The translations under genes were made by a program, and so were the position numbers. A stretch of 64,000 nucleotides of DNA. It comes from Streptomyces sp. SPB162 (GTDB lineage: Bacteria > Actinomycetota > Actinomycetes > Streptomycetales > Streptomycetaceae). The notes under the pieces are model-generated. The model did not search any database. It was not told the DNA's origin and saw only the letters and a program-made list of their open reading frames with translations. This document shows, in pieces, positions 1 to 11,234 of the stretch (positions within the stretch are counted from its first letter, which is position 1; each line of letters opens with the position of its first letter). The stretch spans positions 3,913,001 through 3,977,000 of the forward strand of contig NZ_JAQFII010000001.1 in NCBI RefSeq assembly GCF_029504575.1, given 5' to 3'.

Positions 1-45
1 CGGACTCCGTGCGCGAACCCCTTCAGGGGTCGTCGCAGGAGTCCG
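1..45. terminator. Nested stem-loop, possible terminator of an upstream gene
   Basis: An outer stem pairs CGGACTCC (1-8) with GGAGTCCG (38-45). Inside it ACCCC (17-21) pairs with GGGGT (26-30). No T-run follows, as is usual for high-GC actinobacteria. The gene it might serve lies outside the window, so its role is a guess. Confidence 0.35.
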
Positions 46-197
46 AGCGGAACCCGATTCAGCTGCCGGACCGCCCCAGGACGCCGATTTAGGGGGTGTT
101 TGTCGGTACCGGCCGAAAACCCGGCACCCAGGTATGTCACACCACGACAGCGTCATTCCTATGATGGGCGGATGGCGGCGCGATGGTGGAGGGGTCG

Positions 198-1437
198 ATG
201 ACACAGGGGGCAGGTCACGGGCCCGTGCTCGAGGCGATGGTGAGCTGGCGTCCGGCGGGTCCGGACGCGGGTCCTGAGGCTGGACCGGAAGGCGGTCGGG
301 AGACCGGGTCACCCAGCCGCGCCCGGCGACGGGCCGTACGGCTTCGCCGGCGCCCCCGACGTTCCAGGCGCCCCCGGGGTGCCGGGAACGCCAGGCGTCT
401 TCGGCGCACCCGGCGTCGCCGTCGCGTTCGCTCAGGACGGGCCGGCGGCCGCGCCCGCGGGCTTCGCCGCGCCGACGGCTCCGGCCCAGCCGCCCGTCGC
501 CGCACCCCCTGCCGGGTACGAGGCGACCCAGCTGGACACTCCGCTGGTGCCGGAGGAGTACACCCCCACCGCCCACGACCTCCCGGTGATAACTGCCGTC
601 GACTCCGAGCGGCCCGGTCCGCTCTACGTCGTCGGCGACGTCCACGGGTACATCGACGAGCTGCGGACGGCGCTCCACGCCCAGGGCCTCATCGACGCCG
701 AGGGCCACTGGTCGGCGGGCACCGCCCGGCTGTGGTTCCTCGGCGACTTCACCGACCGCGGTCCTGACGGCGTCGGCGTCATCGAGCTCGTCATGCAGCT
801 CTCCGCCGAGGCGGCCGCCGCGGGCGGCTACGCCAAGGCCATCATGGGCAACCACGAGCTGCTGCTGCTCGGCGCCCACCGCTTCGGCGACACCCCCGTC
901 AACTCCACCGGCGGCACCGCCTCGTTCCTCGCCGCCTGGCGGCTCAACGGCGGCCAGCCCTCCGACATGGACCGGCTGGAGGACCGCCATCTGACGTGGA
1001 TGTCGCGGCTCGACGCCGCGCACCTGACCGACGGTCACCTGCTGCTGCACTCCGACACCACCGCGTACCTCGACTACGGCACCACCATCGACGCGATGAA
1101 CGACGCCGTCACCGGCATCCTCCAGCGCGGCGACGCGGACGAATGCTGGGACCTGTTCCGCAAGCTCACCAAGCGCTTCGCCTTCCGCGGTGACAACGGC
1201 CCGCAGGCCGCCCGCGAACTGCTCGACACATACGGCGGCCGGCAGGTCGTCCACGGCCACAGCCCCATCCCGTACCTGCTCGGTGAGGTCGGCGGCGAAT
1301 ACACCGCGGACGGAGAGGAACGCACCCCGGTCGTCAACGGCCCGATGGCATATGCCGAGAACCTGGCTTTGGCAATGGACGGTGGCGTAACCATGGATGG
1401 CCGTCTACTGGTCGCCGAACTCCCGCCGCTTTCCTGA
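198..1437 (+). CDS. Calcineurin-like metallophosphoesterase (probable frameshift near the N-terminus)
   Basis: A protein phosphatase-type metallophosphoesterase. The open frame from a GTG at 379 (352 residues) carries the metal-binding set in order: GDVHG (about residue 86), GDFTDRG (122), GNHE (157), a histidine in LLLHSD and a late VHGHSP. These motifs bind a dinuclear metal centre that hydrolyses phosphoesters; the substrate cannot be told. Upstream, an ATG at 198 with a GGAGGGG ribosome site starts in a different frame and reads MTQGAGHGP before turning Arg-rich, while the 379 frame is closed by a stop at 241-243. I therefore infer one inserted base between about 244 and 330 and take 198 as the true start. 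The alternative is a shorter protein starting at 379. Confidence 0.75.
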
Positions 1438-1585
1438 CCGCCAGATTTCCGGGAAGCACTCTGTCACGCCCTCACCTCCGCGCTCTACCATCGCTATATC
1501 CGTAAGGCACGCTCTCCTCCGCTTCACCGGCCGACCGGCTTCAGACAGCGGGGAGGCACCGGAGACGGAGCATCGGGGGATGCAC

Positions 1586-2485
1586 ATGAACAGCGCTCCA
1601 CACCTGCTCAACGAAGACCGCCCGGACTTCGAACGAGTCCTCGACGACGCACTGCACACCGCGGACACCGGGTACGACGACCACAGCGGGCACGGTGGGC
1701 ATGACGGCATGCTCAACACCGAGCAACTCCGCACCATGGCGCTGAGCGCCGCGGAGGCCATCTCCGCCTGCGCCGCGCCGGAATACCAGCAGTACCGGAA
1801 AGTCCGCGACCAGATTCGCGAGGCCCTGGAGGAATCCGCCCTCCTCCGCCGGACGGACCCCGTGACCGCCGCCGACCACCGGGCTTTCAGCTACGCCGCC
1901 ATGGGCGTGGCCGACTCCGCCGGCTCCGGCGCCGGGCTGTTCGCCGTGGTCGCCGTGCTGACGCCCATCCTGGCGGGTACCGCCGCCCTGATCTTCCTGT
2001 TGATCGGCTACGTCCTGCACGCCATGACGCCCGAACCCGCCATCGCGGCCCCGCTGCGCACCGCCGGCTGGCTCTTCGCGGGCGTCACCACGTGCGGCAT
2101 CCTGATCGGGATGGTCGGCCTGCTCCTCACCGCCCTGCGCGACAGCGCCGGCGCCATACATGACGACGACGCGGACTCGCTGCCGCCGGAGGTAGCCGCC
2201 GCCCGCGAGGCCTGGAGACGCGCCCTGCGCGACCGCGGCGTCCTGCCCTTCCTCGCCGACGCCAGGGCGAACGCCGCCCTGGCGCCCCATCCGGACGTCG
2301 AGCCTCCGCGCTCCAACGGCACCCAGCCCTCACGAATGCCGCGACTCGGCTATTCACGACCGGACTTCAGCAGTCCCGGTCCCGAGGAATCCCCAGGACC
2401 GGGTCACCGATTCTCCAGTCCCGATTTCTCCAGCCCGGACTTCTCGAGCCCCGACTTCACCGGTCCTGACGAGGGCCCGAGATAA
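1586..2485 (+). CDS. Hypothetical two-span membrane protein with SSPDF repeats
   Basis: 299 residues, function not recognised. The start is the ATG preceded by GGGGA at 1576-1580; the frame stays open further upstream without a good ribosome site. A charged N-terminal half (residues 1-115) is followed by two hydrophobic segments (about 116-145 and 160-184). A charged segment then leads to a C-terminal tail with repeated S-S/G-P-D-F units just before the stop. The tail is low-complexity and probably lies in the cytoplasm or cell wall. It follows the metallophosphoesterase in the same direction after about 150 bp, so co-transcription is possible. Confidence 0.75.
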   Translation: MNSAPHLLNEDRPDFERVLDDALHTADTGYDDHSGHGGHDGMLNTEQLRTMALSAAEAISACAAPEYQQYRKVRDQIREALEESALLRRTDPVTAADHRAFSYAAMGVADSAGSGAGLFAVVAVLTPILAGTAALIFLLIGYVLHAMTPEPAIAAPLRTAGWLFAGVTTCGILIGMVGLLLTALRDSAGAIHDDDADSLPPEVAAAREAWRRALRDRGVLPFLADARANAALAPHPDVEPPRSNGTQPSRMPRLGYSRPDFSSPGPEESPGPGHRFSSPDFSSPDFSSPDFTGPDEGPR

Positions 2486-3208
2486 CGTTCGCGATTGTGC
2501 ATATGGGCGGAATGCTGGAGTCCGCACCCATAGGCAGAAATTGTGGGCATCCGCACCCTTGCGGCGCACGGGGCGGCCTACGACGCGCGTCGGACGCGGT
2601 ACGACGTAGCCCGGCTCACCCCGGTGTCGACGCCGGCGAGCCGCCGGGCCGGGTGACGTCCCCGACTACGCGGACAGCGGAAGGAACCTGAACTCGCCAC
2701 GGAAAGGCGCGACTTCGGGGACCTCCAGTTGCTCGACTGGTTGAAAGGTAAACCCGTAGCGGCGCCCGATGCCCTTGGTCCAACCCGTGGACACTTCCGC
2801 CTCGGGCCCGTTCCGCGTGGGCGCGCTCCCAGCCGCCGCCTCCACGACTCCCCAGGTCAGCGCCGCATCCACGTCCTCGCCACATCGGCCGGTCACGGGA
2901 CGAGGAGACATTCCCATCTGTTCCGGCATATGCCAGAGACATAGTTTTCGGGACGATATCCCTCCTCTCGAACGCCCGTGGTCCGACGGAACCGTTCGAC
3001 CCCGACTCCATTGCGGGAGAGGGCAATTGACGCGGAGGCGGTTACTCCGGGCGACTGGTTTCTATACGAGTTGATGATGAGTAGGGTGTGACCCGCCACG
3101 GATGGATCTACGGAGGGTACGTGGCCGAATTCAGACGGTCAGGCTGAATTCAAGTGACCGGAATGTGCGGGTGCGGGTGGTGTCGTCTGCGGGATCTGGA
3201 GGGGGATA
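2486..3208. other. 723-bp intergenic region without a convincing gene
   Basis: Short frames exist on both strands. The best is on the minus strand at 2666-2929 and reads like the tail of a protein (WTKGIGRRYGFTFQ), but it has no clear ribosome site or neighbour in support. It may be a gene remnant. An inverted repeat lies at 3127-3151, just before the next gene. Confidence 0.4.
3127..3151. promoter_or_regulatory. Inverted repeat GAATTCA-N11-TGAATTC upstream of the TTA-codon gene
   Basis: A perfect 7-bp dyad, 3127-3133 against 3145-3151, about 58 bp before the GTG start at 3209. The spacing suits an operator for a dimeric regulator, but no regulator can be named. Confidence 0.3.
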
Positions 3209-4165
3209 GTGGCTGCTGGCTCGTTCGAGGGGCAGTACGTGTGGCATCCGGCGGCCGATGATCGTCAGTTGGCGCAAGCGTGCATGGATGTGAAGGCCGG
3301 GCGGTACCGCAGCGCGAGCGAGATCCTGAAGGAGACCCGAGGGGATTTCGAAGTGCGGGCCCACCGCTCCCTCGTACTCGCCTCCGAGGCAGCAGACTCC
3401 GACCTGGCGGAACGCTGGCTGGCGGAGGATCCGTGCGCCGAGTCCGCGCTTCTGTGGGCACGGGTCGCGATGCTCCGCGCGTTACGTATGGCCGACGCGG
3501 GCGACCTCCGTGAGGGCGCGCTGCTCCGCATAGCGCAGGGCGCGTGCGAGCGGGCCTCGGAGCTGCTCCCCTCCGACCCGACCCCCTGGGTGACCCAGTT
3601 GGCGCTGACCCGGCTCCAGCGGCCCCGCGACCCCGCCCCGCGCGGGCTGCTGACGGAGCCGACCGGCCCCTGGTACCTGTTCGCCCACATCCTGCGGCTC
3701 GACCCCTGGCACCGCGAGGCGCACCACCGGTTCCTCGCCTTCTTCTTCACGCGCAACGGCGGCTCGGCGAGCGCGCGGTGGGACGTCGCCTCGTTCCTGA
3801 GCCACCGGGCACCGACCTCCTCCCCCCTGCGGCTGCTGCCGTTGGTGGCGCTGGTCGAGGACTACGACTCCTCCGCCCTGCTGGCGGACCGCACGTGGGA
3901 ACAGCCCCAGTGGAAGGCGACCACGATGGGGATCTACACCCACTGGTTCCCCGAGACGGCCAAGTACCGGTTCACCCCGGTGCTCGATCTGGCCTACCTG
4001 GCGCACGCCCTGGTCATGGGGAAGCTCGAGTTCGAGGCCCGGGAAGTCCTGACGACGTCGGGACCGTATGCGTCCCGCATGCCCTGGAGTGCGTTCGGCG
4101 CACCCGAGGAACAGCTGACCAGGGCCAGGAAGCTGTGCGGGCTACCGGTACCGAGTGCCGCCTGA
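3209..4165 (+). CDS. Hypothetical protein, possibly helical-repeat; contains a TTA codon
   Basis: 318 residues, soluble, no signal peptide or membrane segment. The GTG start is preceded by a strong GGAGGGGG. The N-terminal half is alanine/leucine/arginine-rich (SASEILKETRG, SDLAERWLAEDP) and reads like TPR-style helical pairs. The C-terminal half is tryptophan-rich with aromatic patches. I do not recognise a named family. Residue 92 is leucine encoded by TTA (3482-3484), the rare codon read by the bldA tRNA in Streptomyces, so translation may be developmentally limited. The permease gene begins 65 bp downstream on the same strand. Confidence 0.7.
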   Translation: MAAGSFEGQYVWHPAADDRQLAQACMDVKAGRYRSASEILKETRGDFEVRAHRSLVLASEAADSDLAERWLAEDPCAESALLWARVAMLRALRMADAGDLREGALLRIAQGACERASELLPSDPTPWVTQLALTRLQRPRDPAPRGLLTEPTGPWYLFAHILRLDPWHREAHHRFLAFFFTRNGGSASARWDVASFLSHRAPTSSPLRLLPLVALVEDYDSSALLADRTWEQPQWKATTMGIYTHWFPETAKYRFTPVLDLAYLAHALVMGKLEFEAREVLTTSGPYASRMPWSAFGAPEEQLTRARKLCGLPVPSAA

Positions 4166-4230
4166 ACCATTTTCCGCTCCACATCGCACGACGAAGCCCC
4201 CGCCATCCCCTCCTCAGAAAGGCTGCGGTT

Positions 4231-5775
4231 GTGACCGAGCAAAGATCTCTCTCACATTCGAAGAACCTTCGTCCACCAGCGCCCGACGCCGCCCTCGACG
4301 ACGACGCGACGCTGCATGCCATGGGTTATCCGCGGAAACTCACCAGGCGGTTCCGCGCGTTCGACAACTTCGCGATCTCCTTCACGATCATCAACATCAT
4401 CGCGGGAATCTTCTCCTCGTTCGGCTTCGGTATGGCGGCCGGCGGCCCGCGGATTCTCATATTCGGCTGGATAGGCGTGTCCATCATGGTGCTGTTCGTG
4501 GGCGCCTCGATGGGGGAGATCGCCTCCGCCTATCCCACCAGTGGCGCGCTGTACTTCTCCGCGGGCAAGCTCGCCAAGCGGCACCGCGGCGCCTGGTCCT
4601 GGTACACGGGCTGGCTGAACTTCGTCGGCCAGGTGGGCGGGACGGCCGCCACCGGCTATGCCGCCGCCACGTTCATCCAGGCCTTCATCGCGATGCAGTG
4701 GAACGACTACGAAGTGACGGCGCAGCGCACCGTGGGCATCACGGCGTTGATCCTCCTGCTGCAGGCACTGGCCAACACCTACACCGTGCAGCTGATCGCC
4801 GTGCTGAACCGTATCTCCGTGTGGTGGCTGTTCATCGGCATGGTCGTGATCGTCGTCTGCCTGACCTTCATCCCCGACCACCACCAGTCGGCTTCCTTCA
4901 TAACGCATTTCGAGAACAACACCGGTTTCTCCAACGGCATTTACGGCGCCATGCTCGGCCTGCTCGTCACGAGCTGGACCTTCACCGGCTTCGACGGCAG
5001 TTTCCACATGTCGGAAGAGACCGTGCAGGCCACGGTCAACGCGCCCAAGGGCATCATGCGGTCGATCGCCTACTCGGCGGGTATCGGCCTCATTCTCATG
5101 CTCGCCCTGGTGTACGCGATTCGCGATTACGCCACCGAAGCGAGCTCCGCCGCCCCGCCGGTGCAGATCCTCATCGACGCGCTCGGCATGGGCACCGCCA
5201 AACTGCTGCTGCTGATCGTGATCGGCGCCATGCTGTTCTGCGGTCTGGCCAACATGACGAGCAACACCCGGCAGATCTTCGCGTTCTCCCGCGACGGTGC
5301 GATGCCCGGTTCGCGGTGGTGGCACTCGGTCTCGCCGCGCACCCGTACGCCCGTCAAGGCGGTCTGGCTCGCGGCGGCCTGCTCCATCGTGCTGGTGCTG
5401 CCGGGCTGGTGGTCACACACCGCGTTCACCGCCATCGTGAGCGTCAACGTCGTGGGCCTGTTCCTCGCCTACGCCGTGCCCATCTTCCTGCGGCTGTGCC
5501 TGGGCGACGAGTTCGTTCCCGGCCCCTGGAACCTCGGGCGCTACAGCACGATCGTCGGAATCGTCGCCGTGACCTGGATCGTCCTCAGCAGCGTGCTGTT
5601 CATGCTGCCGCAGACCTCCCCGATCAACTCGACCACGTTCAACTACGCCCCCATCGCGCTGGGTGTGGTGCTGATCATCGCCACCGTCTGGTGGTTCGCC
5701 ACCGCGCGGAAGCGCTTCCAGGGCCCGGTCAGCTACGGCCGCCCCGACGAAGTGGCCGCCATGGACCTGATCTGA
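4231..5775 (+). CDS. APC-superfamily amino acid/choline-type permease
   Basis: 514 residues with about twelve hydrophobic spans. The N-terminal block RRFRAFDNFAISFTIINI followed by a glycine-rich first span is typical of the ACT (amino acid/choline transporter) branch of the APC superfamily, as is the central SWTFTGFDGSFHMSEET segment. Such proteins import amino acids, GABA or choline by proton or sodium symport; the substrate cannot be read from the sequence. The start is a GTG with GAAAGG eight bases before it; earlier in-frame starts would overlap the preceding gene. A strong terminator follows at 5842. Confidence 0.88.
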   Translation: MTEQRSLSHSKNLRPPAPDAALDDDATLHAMGYPRKLTRRFRAFDNFAISFTIINIIAGIFSSFGFGMAAGGPRILIFGWIGVSIMVLFVGASMGEIASAYPTSGALYFSAGKLAKRHRGAWSWYTGWLNFVGQVGGTAATGYAAATFIQAFIAMQWNDYEVTAQRTVGITALILLLQALANTYTVQLIAVLNRISVWWLFIGMVVIVVCLTFIPDHHQSASFITHFENNTGFSNGIYGAMLGLLVTSWTFTGFDGSFHMSEETVQATVNAPKGIMRSIAYSAGIGLILMLALVYAIRDYATEASSAAPPVQILIDALGMGTAKLLLLIVIGAMLFCGLANMTSNTRQIFAFSRDGAMPGSRWWHSVSPRTRTPVKAVWLAAACSIVLVLPGWWSHTAFTAIVSVNVVGLFLAYAVPIFLRLCLGDEFVPGPWNLGRYSTIVGIVAVTWIVLSSVLFMLPQTSPINSTTFNYAPIALGVVLIIATVWWFATARKRFQGPVSYGRPDEVAAMDLI

Positions 5776-5841
5776 CCCGGCGGTAACCGATCCACCCGAA
5801 TGACCTGAACGACCTGAACGACCCGACGTCCGTGCCGTACA

Positions 5842-5876
5842 GAGGTCCCGGTGGGAATCGCCCCCACCGGGACCTC
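5842..5876 (+). terminator. Rho-independent-like terminator after the permease
   Basis: A 14-bp perfect stem (5842-5855 with 5863-5876) and a 7-base loop, 66 bp after the permease stop. There is no T-run. It also separates this gene from the thiC fragment on the opposite strand. Confidence 0.75.
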
Positions 5877-5918
5877 ACGCGTGTACGCCGTCGACCGGCC
5901 GTCCTCAGCGGACTGTCG

Positions 5919-6054
5919 TCAGTCCGCCAGCGGCAGGTAGACCCGGTTCCCGCTCGCCGCGAACTCCGCGGACTTCTGCCGCATCCCGGCCTCCGGGACC
6001 AGCAGCAGATCCCCGCCGTGCTCCTTGCGGATGTTCCGGCCGATCTTCATCGAG
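5919..6054 (-). pseudogene. thiC: Orphan 3' end of thiC (displaced original tail)
   Basis: Read on the minus strand, an ATG at 6050 opens 43 codons (MKIGRNIRKEHGG ... [10 protein letters not shown]) ending in TGA at 5919. This matches the last ~48 residues of the intact ThiC at 6985 ([10 protein letters not shown] ... [10 protein letters not shown]). Only the tail is present; the sequence further upstream is unrelated. Its composition is GC-rich and Streptomyces-like, whereas the tail now joined to thiC uses AGT, AGA and TCT codons. Both copies share a 13-bp junction (6042-6054 and 7123-7135), and joining across it would give an in-frame ThiC. I infer that this is the original tail, cut off by an insertion. 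Confidence 0.8.
6042..6054. repeat. 13-bp direct repeat, left copy (junction of thiC tail swap)
   Basis: GATCTTCATCGAG here and again at 7123-7135 in thiC. Both copies cover the SMKI codons of ThiC on the minus strand. They bound a 1,081-bp unit holding the DUF4241 gene and the present thiC tail. They may be attachment sites or simply the limit of homology. Confidence 0.65.
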
Positions 6055-6102
6055 GACAGTCACCGCCCGGACATCGCCGACACGGGAGGAGGCCGAAGGC
6101 GC

Positions 6103-6861
6103 TCACAGGACTCGCAGGTCGGGGAGGAACTCGAGGACGACGACCACGGACACGAGCTTCCCGGCGTCCGAGCGCCCCAGCCAGACCGGGAACGTCCCGT
6201 CTCCCGCGGTGCAGAAAGACACGAGGTCGGTGCCACTGGCGTCGTTCGAGATACGCATGTACCCCTCGTCGATGGTCTCTCCCTCATCATCGTGGCCATC
6301 CACGAGATACCGGCGGAACTTGTCCGTGAGCAGGTTCCACTCCGAGGCGTCGGCGAAGCATCCGGTGGCGCCGTCGGTGCCGAATCCGAAGATCTCACCT
6401 TCCCGCAGCAGCCTGGGATCGTCGCCACCGGACAGCGCCAGTTCCCAGGAAGCCGGCGGTTCCGCGTCGACCAGCAGACGGATGGCCACCTCCTCCTCGA
6501 CCGGGAAGCGATGGTCCTCGTACTCCCCCTCGTACGCGACCACAGCGGCCTGTAGCGGATACACGCCGGGTGGAATCCGCTCGGACAGCTCACGGCAGCC
6601 GACCTTCCCTCCCGTGAGGGGATCGGCGACGGCAAGTCTGCCGCTGGGCACCCGCAGCGCCGCGATCTCGCGCACCGCTTCGACCGTCATCTCGGGCTGG
6701 AACCGCGTCGCAAGGCGTGTTCCGGGTTCGAAGAGCTCGCGCAAGTGGGCGAGATCCCGCGCCTCCGCCTCGGACCGCGAGAGCAGCCCGATAGTGGTGG
6801 CGGAGGACAGATCCCACCCCTCCGCGTACGACACCGTCACCATGGCTGCTTCGCCGCTCAC
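6103..6861 (-). CDS. DUF4241 family protein
   Basis: 252 residues, cytoplasmic. I recognise the DUF4241 pattern: PSGRLAVADPL, then PPGVYPLQAAVVAYEG, then the late FPVWLGRSDAGKLVSVVVV strand. The molecular function of the family is not established. I chose the GTG at 6861 because GGAGGGG lies about eight bases before it; an in-frame ATG at 6879 upstream and an ATG at 6843 downstream have weaker sites. The gene lies inside the 1.08-kb unit bounded by the 13-bp repeats, between the discarded thiC tail and the live thiC, so it is probably horizontally acquired cargo. Confidence 0.75.
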   Translation of the reverse strand: MSGEAAMVTVSYAEGWDLSSATTIGLLSRSEAEARDLAHLRELFEPGTRLATRFQPEMTVEAVREIAALRVPSGRLAVADPLTGGKVGCRELSERIPPGVYPLQAAVVAYEGEYEDHRFPVEEEVAIRLLVDAEPPASWELALSGGDDPRLLREGEIFGFGTDGATGCFADASEWNLLTDKFRRYLVDGHDDEGETIDEGYMRISNDASGTDLVSFCTAGDGTFPVWLGRSDAGKLVSVVVVLEFLPDLRVL

Positions 6862-6984
6862 CGCCGTGCCCCTCCGCATCTGGCAGCCCGCCTGCCATCG
6901 GCTTTTGGGCGAACCGTAGCGGGTGGCTACGACATGCAGAGGCGGTGCCCACGGCCCACGACCGCGAGCACCGCCGTGAGCCTG

Positions 6985-8992
<2,008 letters not shown>

Positions 8993-9057
8993 AAAGGTGC
9001 CCCCACGGTAGCGGTTGCGGACGAACGCACACCAGGGGGTCTTGCGATGATCGACCC

Positions 9058-10398
9058 GTGGACACCCCGCAGACGTCGCCGCACACCCACTCGCCCACCC
9101 CCGGCCACTCCCACGGCCACGGTCCGGTGCCGCCGGTCTCGAAGCACCTGCGCAAGGTCGTCGCGGTGGTTCTGGTCCCGTTCGCCGCCGCAGTGCTCGC
9201 CGGGCTGATCCTGCTGTGGCCCGGCGGGGTCCCGCAGCACGCGCACACCGGCGTCGGGTTCGACCAGCAGACGCAGCAGGCGCGGGTCACCGGGATCGAC
9301 GACATCGCGTGCGCCGACGCGAACGGCGGCGGGGCGAACGCACCGCAGGCGGCCCCGTCGGCACCGGGCACCGCCACAACCGCGTCGGAACGCTGTGCCA
9401 AGGCGACCATCGAGGTCACAACGGGGAAGGACGCGGGCCGGACGTTCACCGAGATCGTGCACCCCGACCAGACCCGCCGCTACACGGTGGGCCAGGGCGT
9501 CGTGGTGGCGTACGCGCCCGACGCCCCGAAGGAGTTGCAGTACGCGGTGACCGACGTCGACCGCGGGTTCCCGCTGGCACTGCTGGCCGGGATCTTCGCG
9601 CTCGCCGTGATCGCCGTCGGTCGGCTGCGCGGGCTGATGGCCCTGGTCGCGCTGGTCATCAGCTTCGCGGTCCTGACGCTGTTCATCCTCCCGGCCATCC
9701 TGCACGGCCACGACCCGCTGCTGGTGGCGGTGGTCGGCGGCAGCGCGATCATGCTGATCGCGCTCTACCTGTGCCACGGGCTCAACGCCCGTACGTCGGT
9801 GGCCGTGATCGGCACGCTGTGCTCGCTCTTCCTGATCGGGATCCTCGGCTCGGTCTTCATCTCCTGGGCGCATCTGACGGGCAACACCTCGGACGAGACC
9901 GGGCTCGTCCACGTCCTCTACCCGGGCATCGAGATCAAGGGGCTGCTGCTGGCCGGCGTCATCATCGGCTCGCTGGGCGTCCTGGACGACGTGACCGTCA
10001 CCCAGACCGCGGCGGTGTGGGAGCTCAAGGACGCTGACCCCGAAGCGAGTTGGCGCAAGCTCTACGGCGCCGGCATGCGGATCGGCCGCGACCACATCGC
10101 GTCCGTGGTGAACACGCTGGTGATGGCGTACGCCGGTGCGGCGCTGCCGCTGCTGCTGCTGTTCTCGGTGGCGCGCAGCGGGGTGCTGCGGGTCGCCGGG
10201 AGCGAGCTGGTGGCGGAGGAGATCGTACGGACGCTGGTCGGCAGCATCGGCCTGGTCGCGTCGGTCCCCCTGACGACCCTGCTGGCGGCGCTCGTCGTCA
10301 GTGCCGATCGGCACGATACGAAGACGAGTCCGCCGAAGGCGGGGGAGATTCCCCCCGCGAGGACCGGCGGAAGCCACCGGCGCAGGGGGAGGTCGTAG
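9058..10398 (+). CDS. YibE/F family membrane protein
   Basis: 446 residues. A His-rich cytoplasmic N-terminus (HTHSPTPGHSHGHG) precedes a first membrane span near residues 35-53, an extracytoplasmic domain to about residue 165, and then about seven more spans. The segment GVLDDVTVTQTAAVWEL and the surrounding spans are typical of YibE/F-like proteins, whose transport or signalling role is not firmly known. The start is a GTG; AGGGGG lies rather far upstream (about 18 bases), so the start is less certain. It is divergent from thiC and shares its upstream region. The His-rich stretch may bind metal. Confidence 0.8.
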   Translation: MDTPQTSPHTHSPTPGHSHGHGPVPPVSKHLRKVVAVVLVPFAAAVLAGLILLWPGGVPQHAHTGVGFDQQTQQARVTGIDDIACADANGGGANAPQAAPSAPGTATTASERCAKATIEVTTGKDAGRTFTEIVHPDQTRRYTVGQGVVVAYAPDAPKELQYAVTDVDRGFPLALLAGIFALAVIAVGRLRGLMALVALVISFAVLTLFILPAILHGHDPLLVAVVGGSAIMLIALYLCHGLNARTSVAVIGTLCSLFLIGILGSVFISWAHLTGNTSDETGLVHVLYPGIEIKGLLLAGVIIGSLGVLDDVTVTQTAAVWELKDADPEASWRKLYGAGMRIGRDHIASVVNTLVMAYAGAALPLLLLFSVARSGVLRVAGSELVAEEIVRTLVGSIGLVASVPLTTLLAALVVSADRHDTKTSPPKAGEIPPARTGGSHRRRGRS

Positions 10399-10440
10399 CG
10401 GCGGGGGCGGGGCGCGTCATCGCGCCGCGCCGCCCCCGCC
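10399..10440. terminator. GC-rich hairpin between convergent YibE/F and DUF5326 genes
   Basis: The arm GGCGGGGGCG pairs imperfectly with CGCCCCCGCC around a GCGCG/CGCGC inner stem. It begins one base after the YibE/F stop and could end transcripts from both sides. Confidence 0.55.
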
Positions 10441-10486
10441 CTGGCGCCCACCAGGCGCGATGTACGGGTTCCGGCCCCCCGACGGA

Positions 10487-10705
10487 TTACCAGTCACGGT
10501 GCGAGGAGGACGAGGACCCCGAGGTGAACTTCTTCACCAGGAAGATCAGCCCGCCGACCAGCACGGCGAAGACCAGCACCTTGAACAGCAGACCGATGAC
10601 GAATCCGATCAAGCTCATGATCAGGCCGCCGAAGACGACGAGAGCGATCACCGGGATCGCGACCCACTTGATCCACCAGGGCAGACCCTTGACCAGCTCT
10701 TCCAT
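10487..10705 (-). CDS. DUF5326 family small membrane protein
   Basis: 72 residues. It starts MEELVKGLPWWIKWVAIPVI, followed by two hydrophobic spans separated by SLIGFVIGLLFK, and ends in a serine-rich tail. This WWIKW-plus-two-span pattern is the actinobacterial DUF5326 family, of unknown function. A good ribosome site (GGAGGG) precedes the ATG. Monocistronic; the cupin gene upstream is on the same strand about 150 bp away. Confidence 0.8.
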   Translation of the reverse strand: MEELVKGLPWWIKWVAIPVIALVVFGGLIMSLIGFVIGLLFKVLVFAVLVGGLIFLVKKFTSGSSSSSHRDW

Positions 10706-10858
10706 GACTGTTTCCCTCCAGGTTCCTTCGTTGTCCCCGTGCTTCGACTCTAGAGCCGCGGAGGGGGCCGGCGGAGGGGTGACGGACCCGATCCTTCCCT
10801 GACCGTCCCCCTACGGAGCCTCGGGGTACGACCCTCAGTAACCCCCGGCCGCGGGGGC

Positions 10859-11176
10859 TCAGGCCTCCGGCGGCGAGAAGACGACCATGACCCGCAGGTC
10901 CTCCGTCACGTGGTGGAAGCGGTGTGCCACCCCGGCCGGCACATAGACGACGCTGCCTCGTGCCACCGTCGTCGTCTCCTCCCCCACGGTGATCGCCGCC
11001 CGGCCGCTCACGACCAGGTAGATCTCGTCCTGTCCGTGCGGCGCCTGCGTGTCCAGCTCGCCTGTCTGGAGCGCGTACAGGCCCGCTGACATGTTCCGTT
11101 CCCGCAGGAAACTGAGGTAGGCGCCGTTGTTGGCGGCCCGCTCCGCCTCCAGGTCGTCCAGCCGGAACACCTTCAT
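10859..11176 (-). CDS. Cupin domain protein
   Basis: 105 residues, one small beta-barrel. The two cupin motifs are visible: APHGQDEIYLVVSGRAAITVG (motif 1) and VPAGVAHRFHHV (motif 2), supplying a likely His-Glu-His metal site. Small cupins act as isomerases, dioxygenases or binding proteins, and nothing here decides which. The ATG at 11176 has a GGAG site and is preferred over an upstream in-frame start at 11197. It is divergent from the holin-like gene, with only 58 bp between starts. Confidence 0.85.
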   Translation of the reverse strand: MKVFRLDDLEAERAANNGAYLSFLRERNMSAGLYALQTGELDTQAPHGQDEIYLVVSGRAAITVGEETTTVARGSVVYVPAGVAHRFHHVTEDLRVMVVFSPPEA

Positions 11177-11234
11177 CGCAGCTCTCCTTCGTCGCAACTC
11201 TTGCCCGGACGATCAGTTCTGCCACGATCACACC

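Noticed and set aside
3118..3208. An eight-codon leader (GTG at 3121) with a GGAGGG site before the TTA-codon gene
   Set aside because: Too short to judge; no attenuator-like hairpin or runs of regulatory codons follow.
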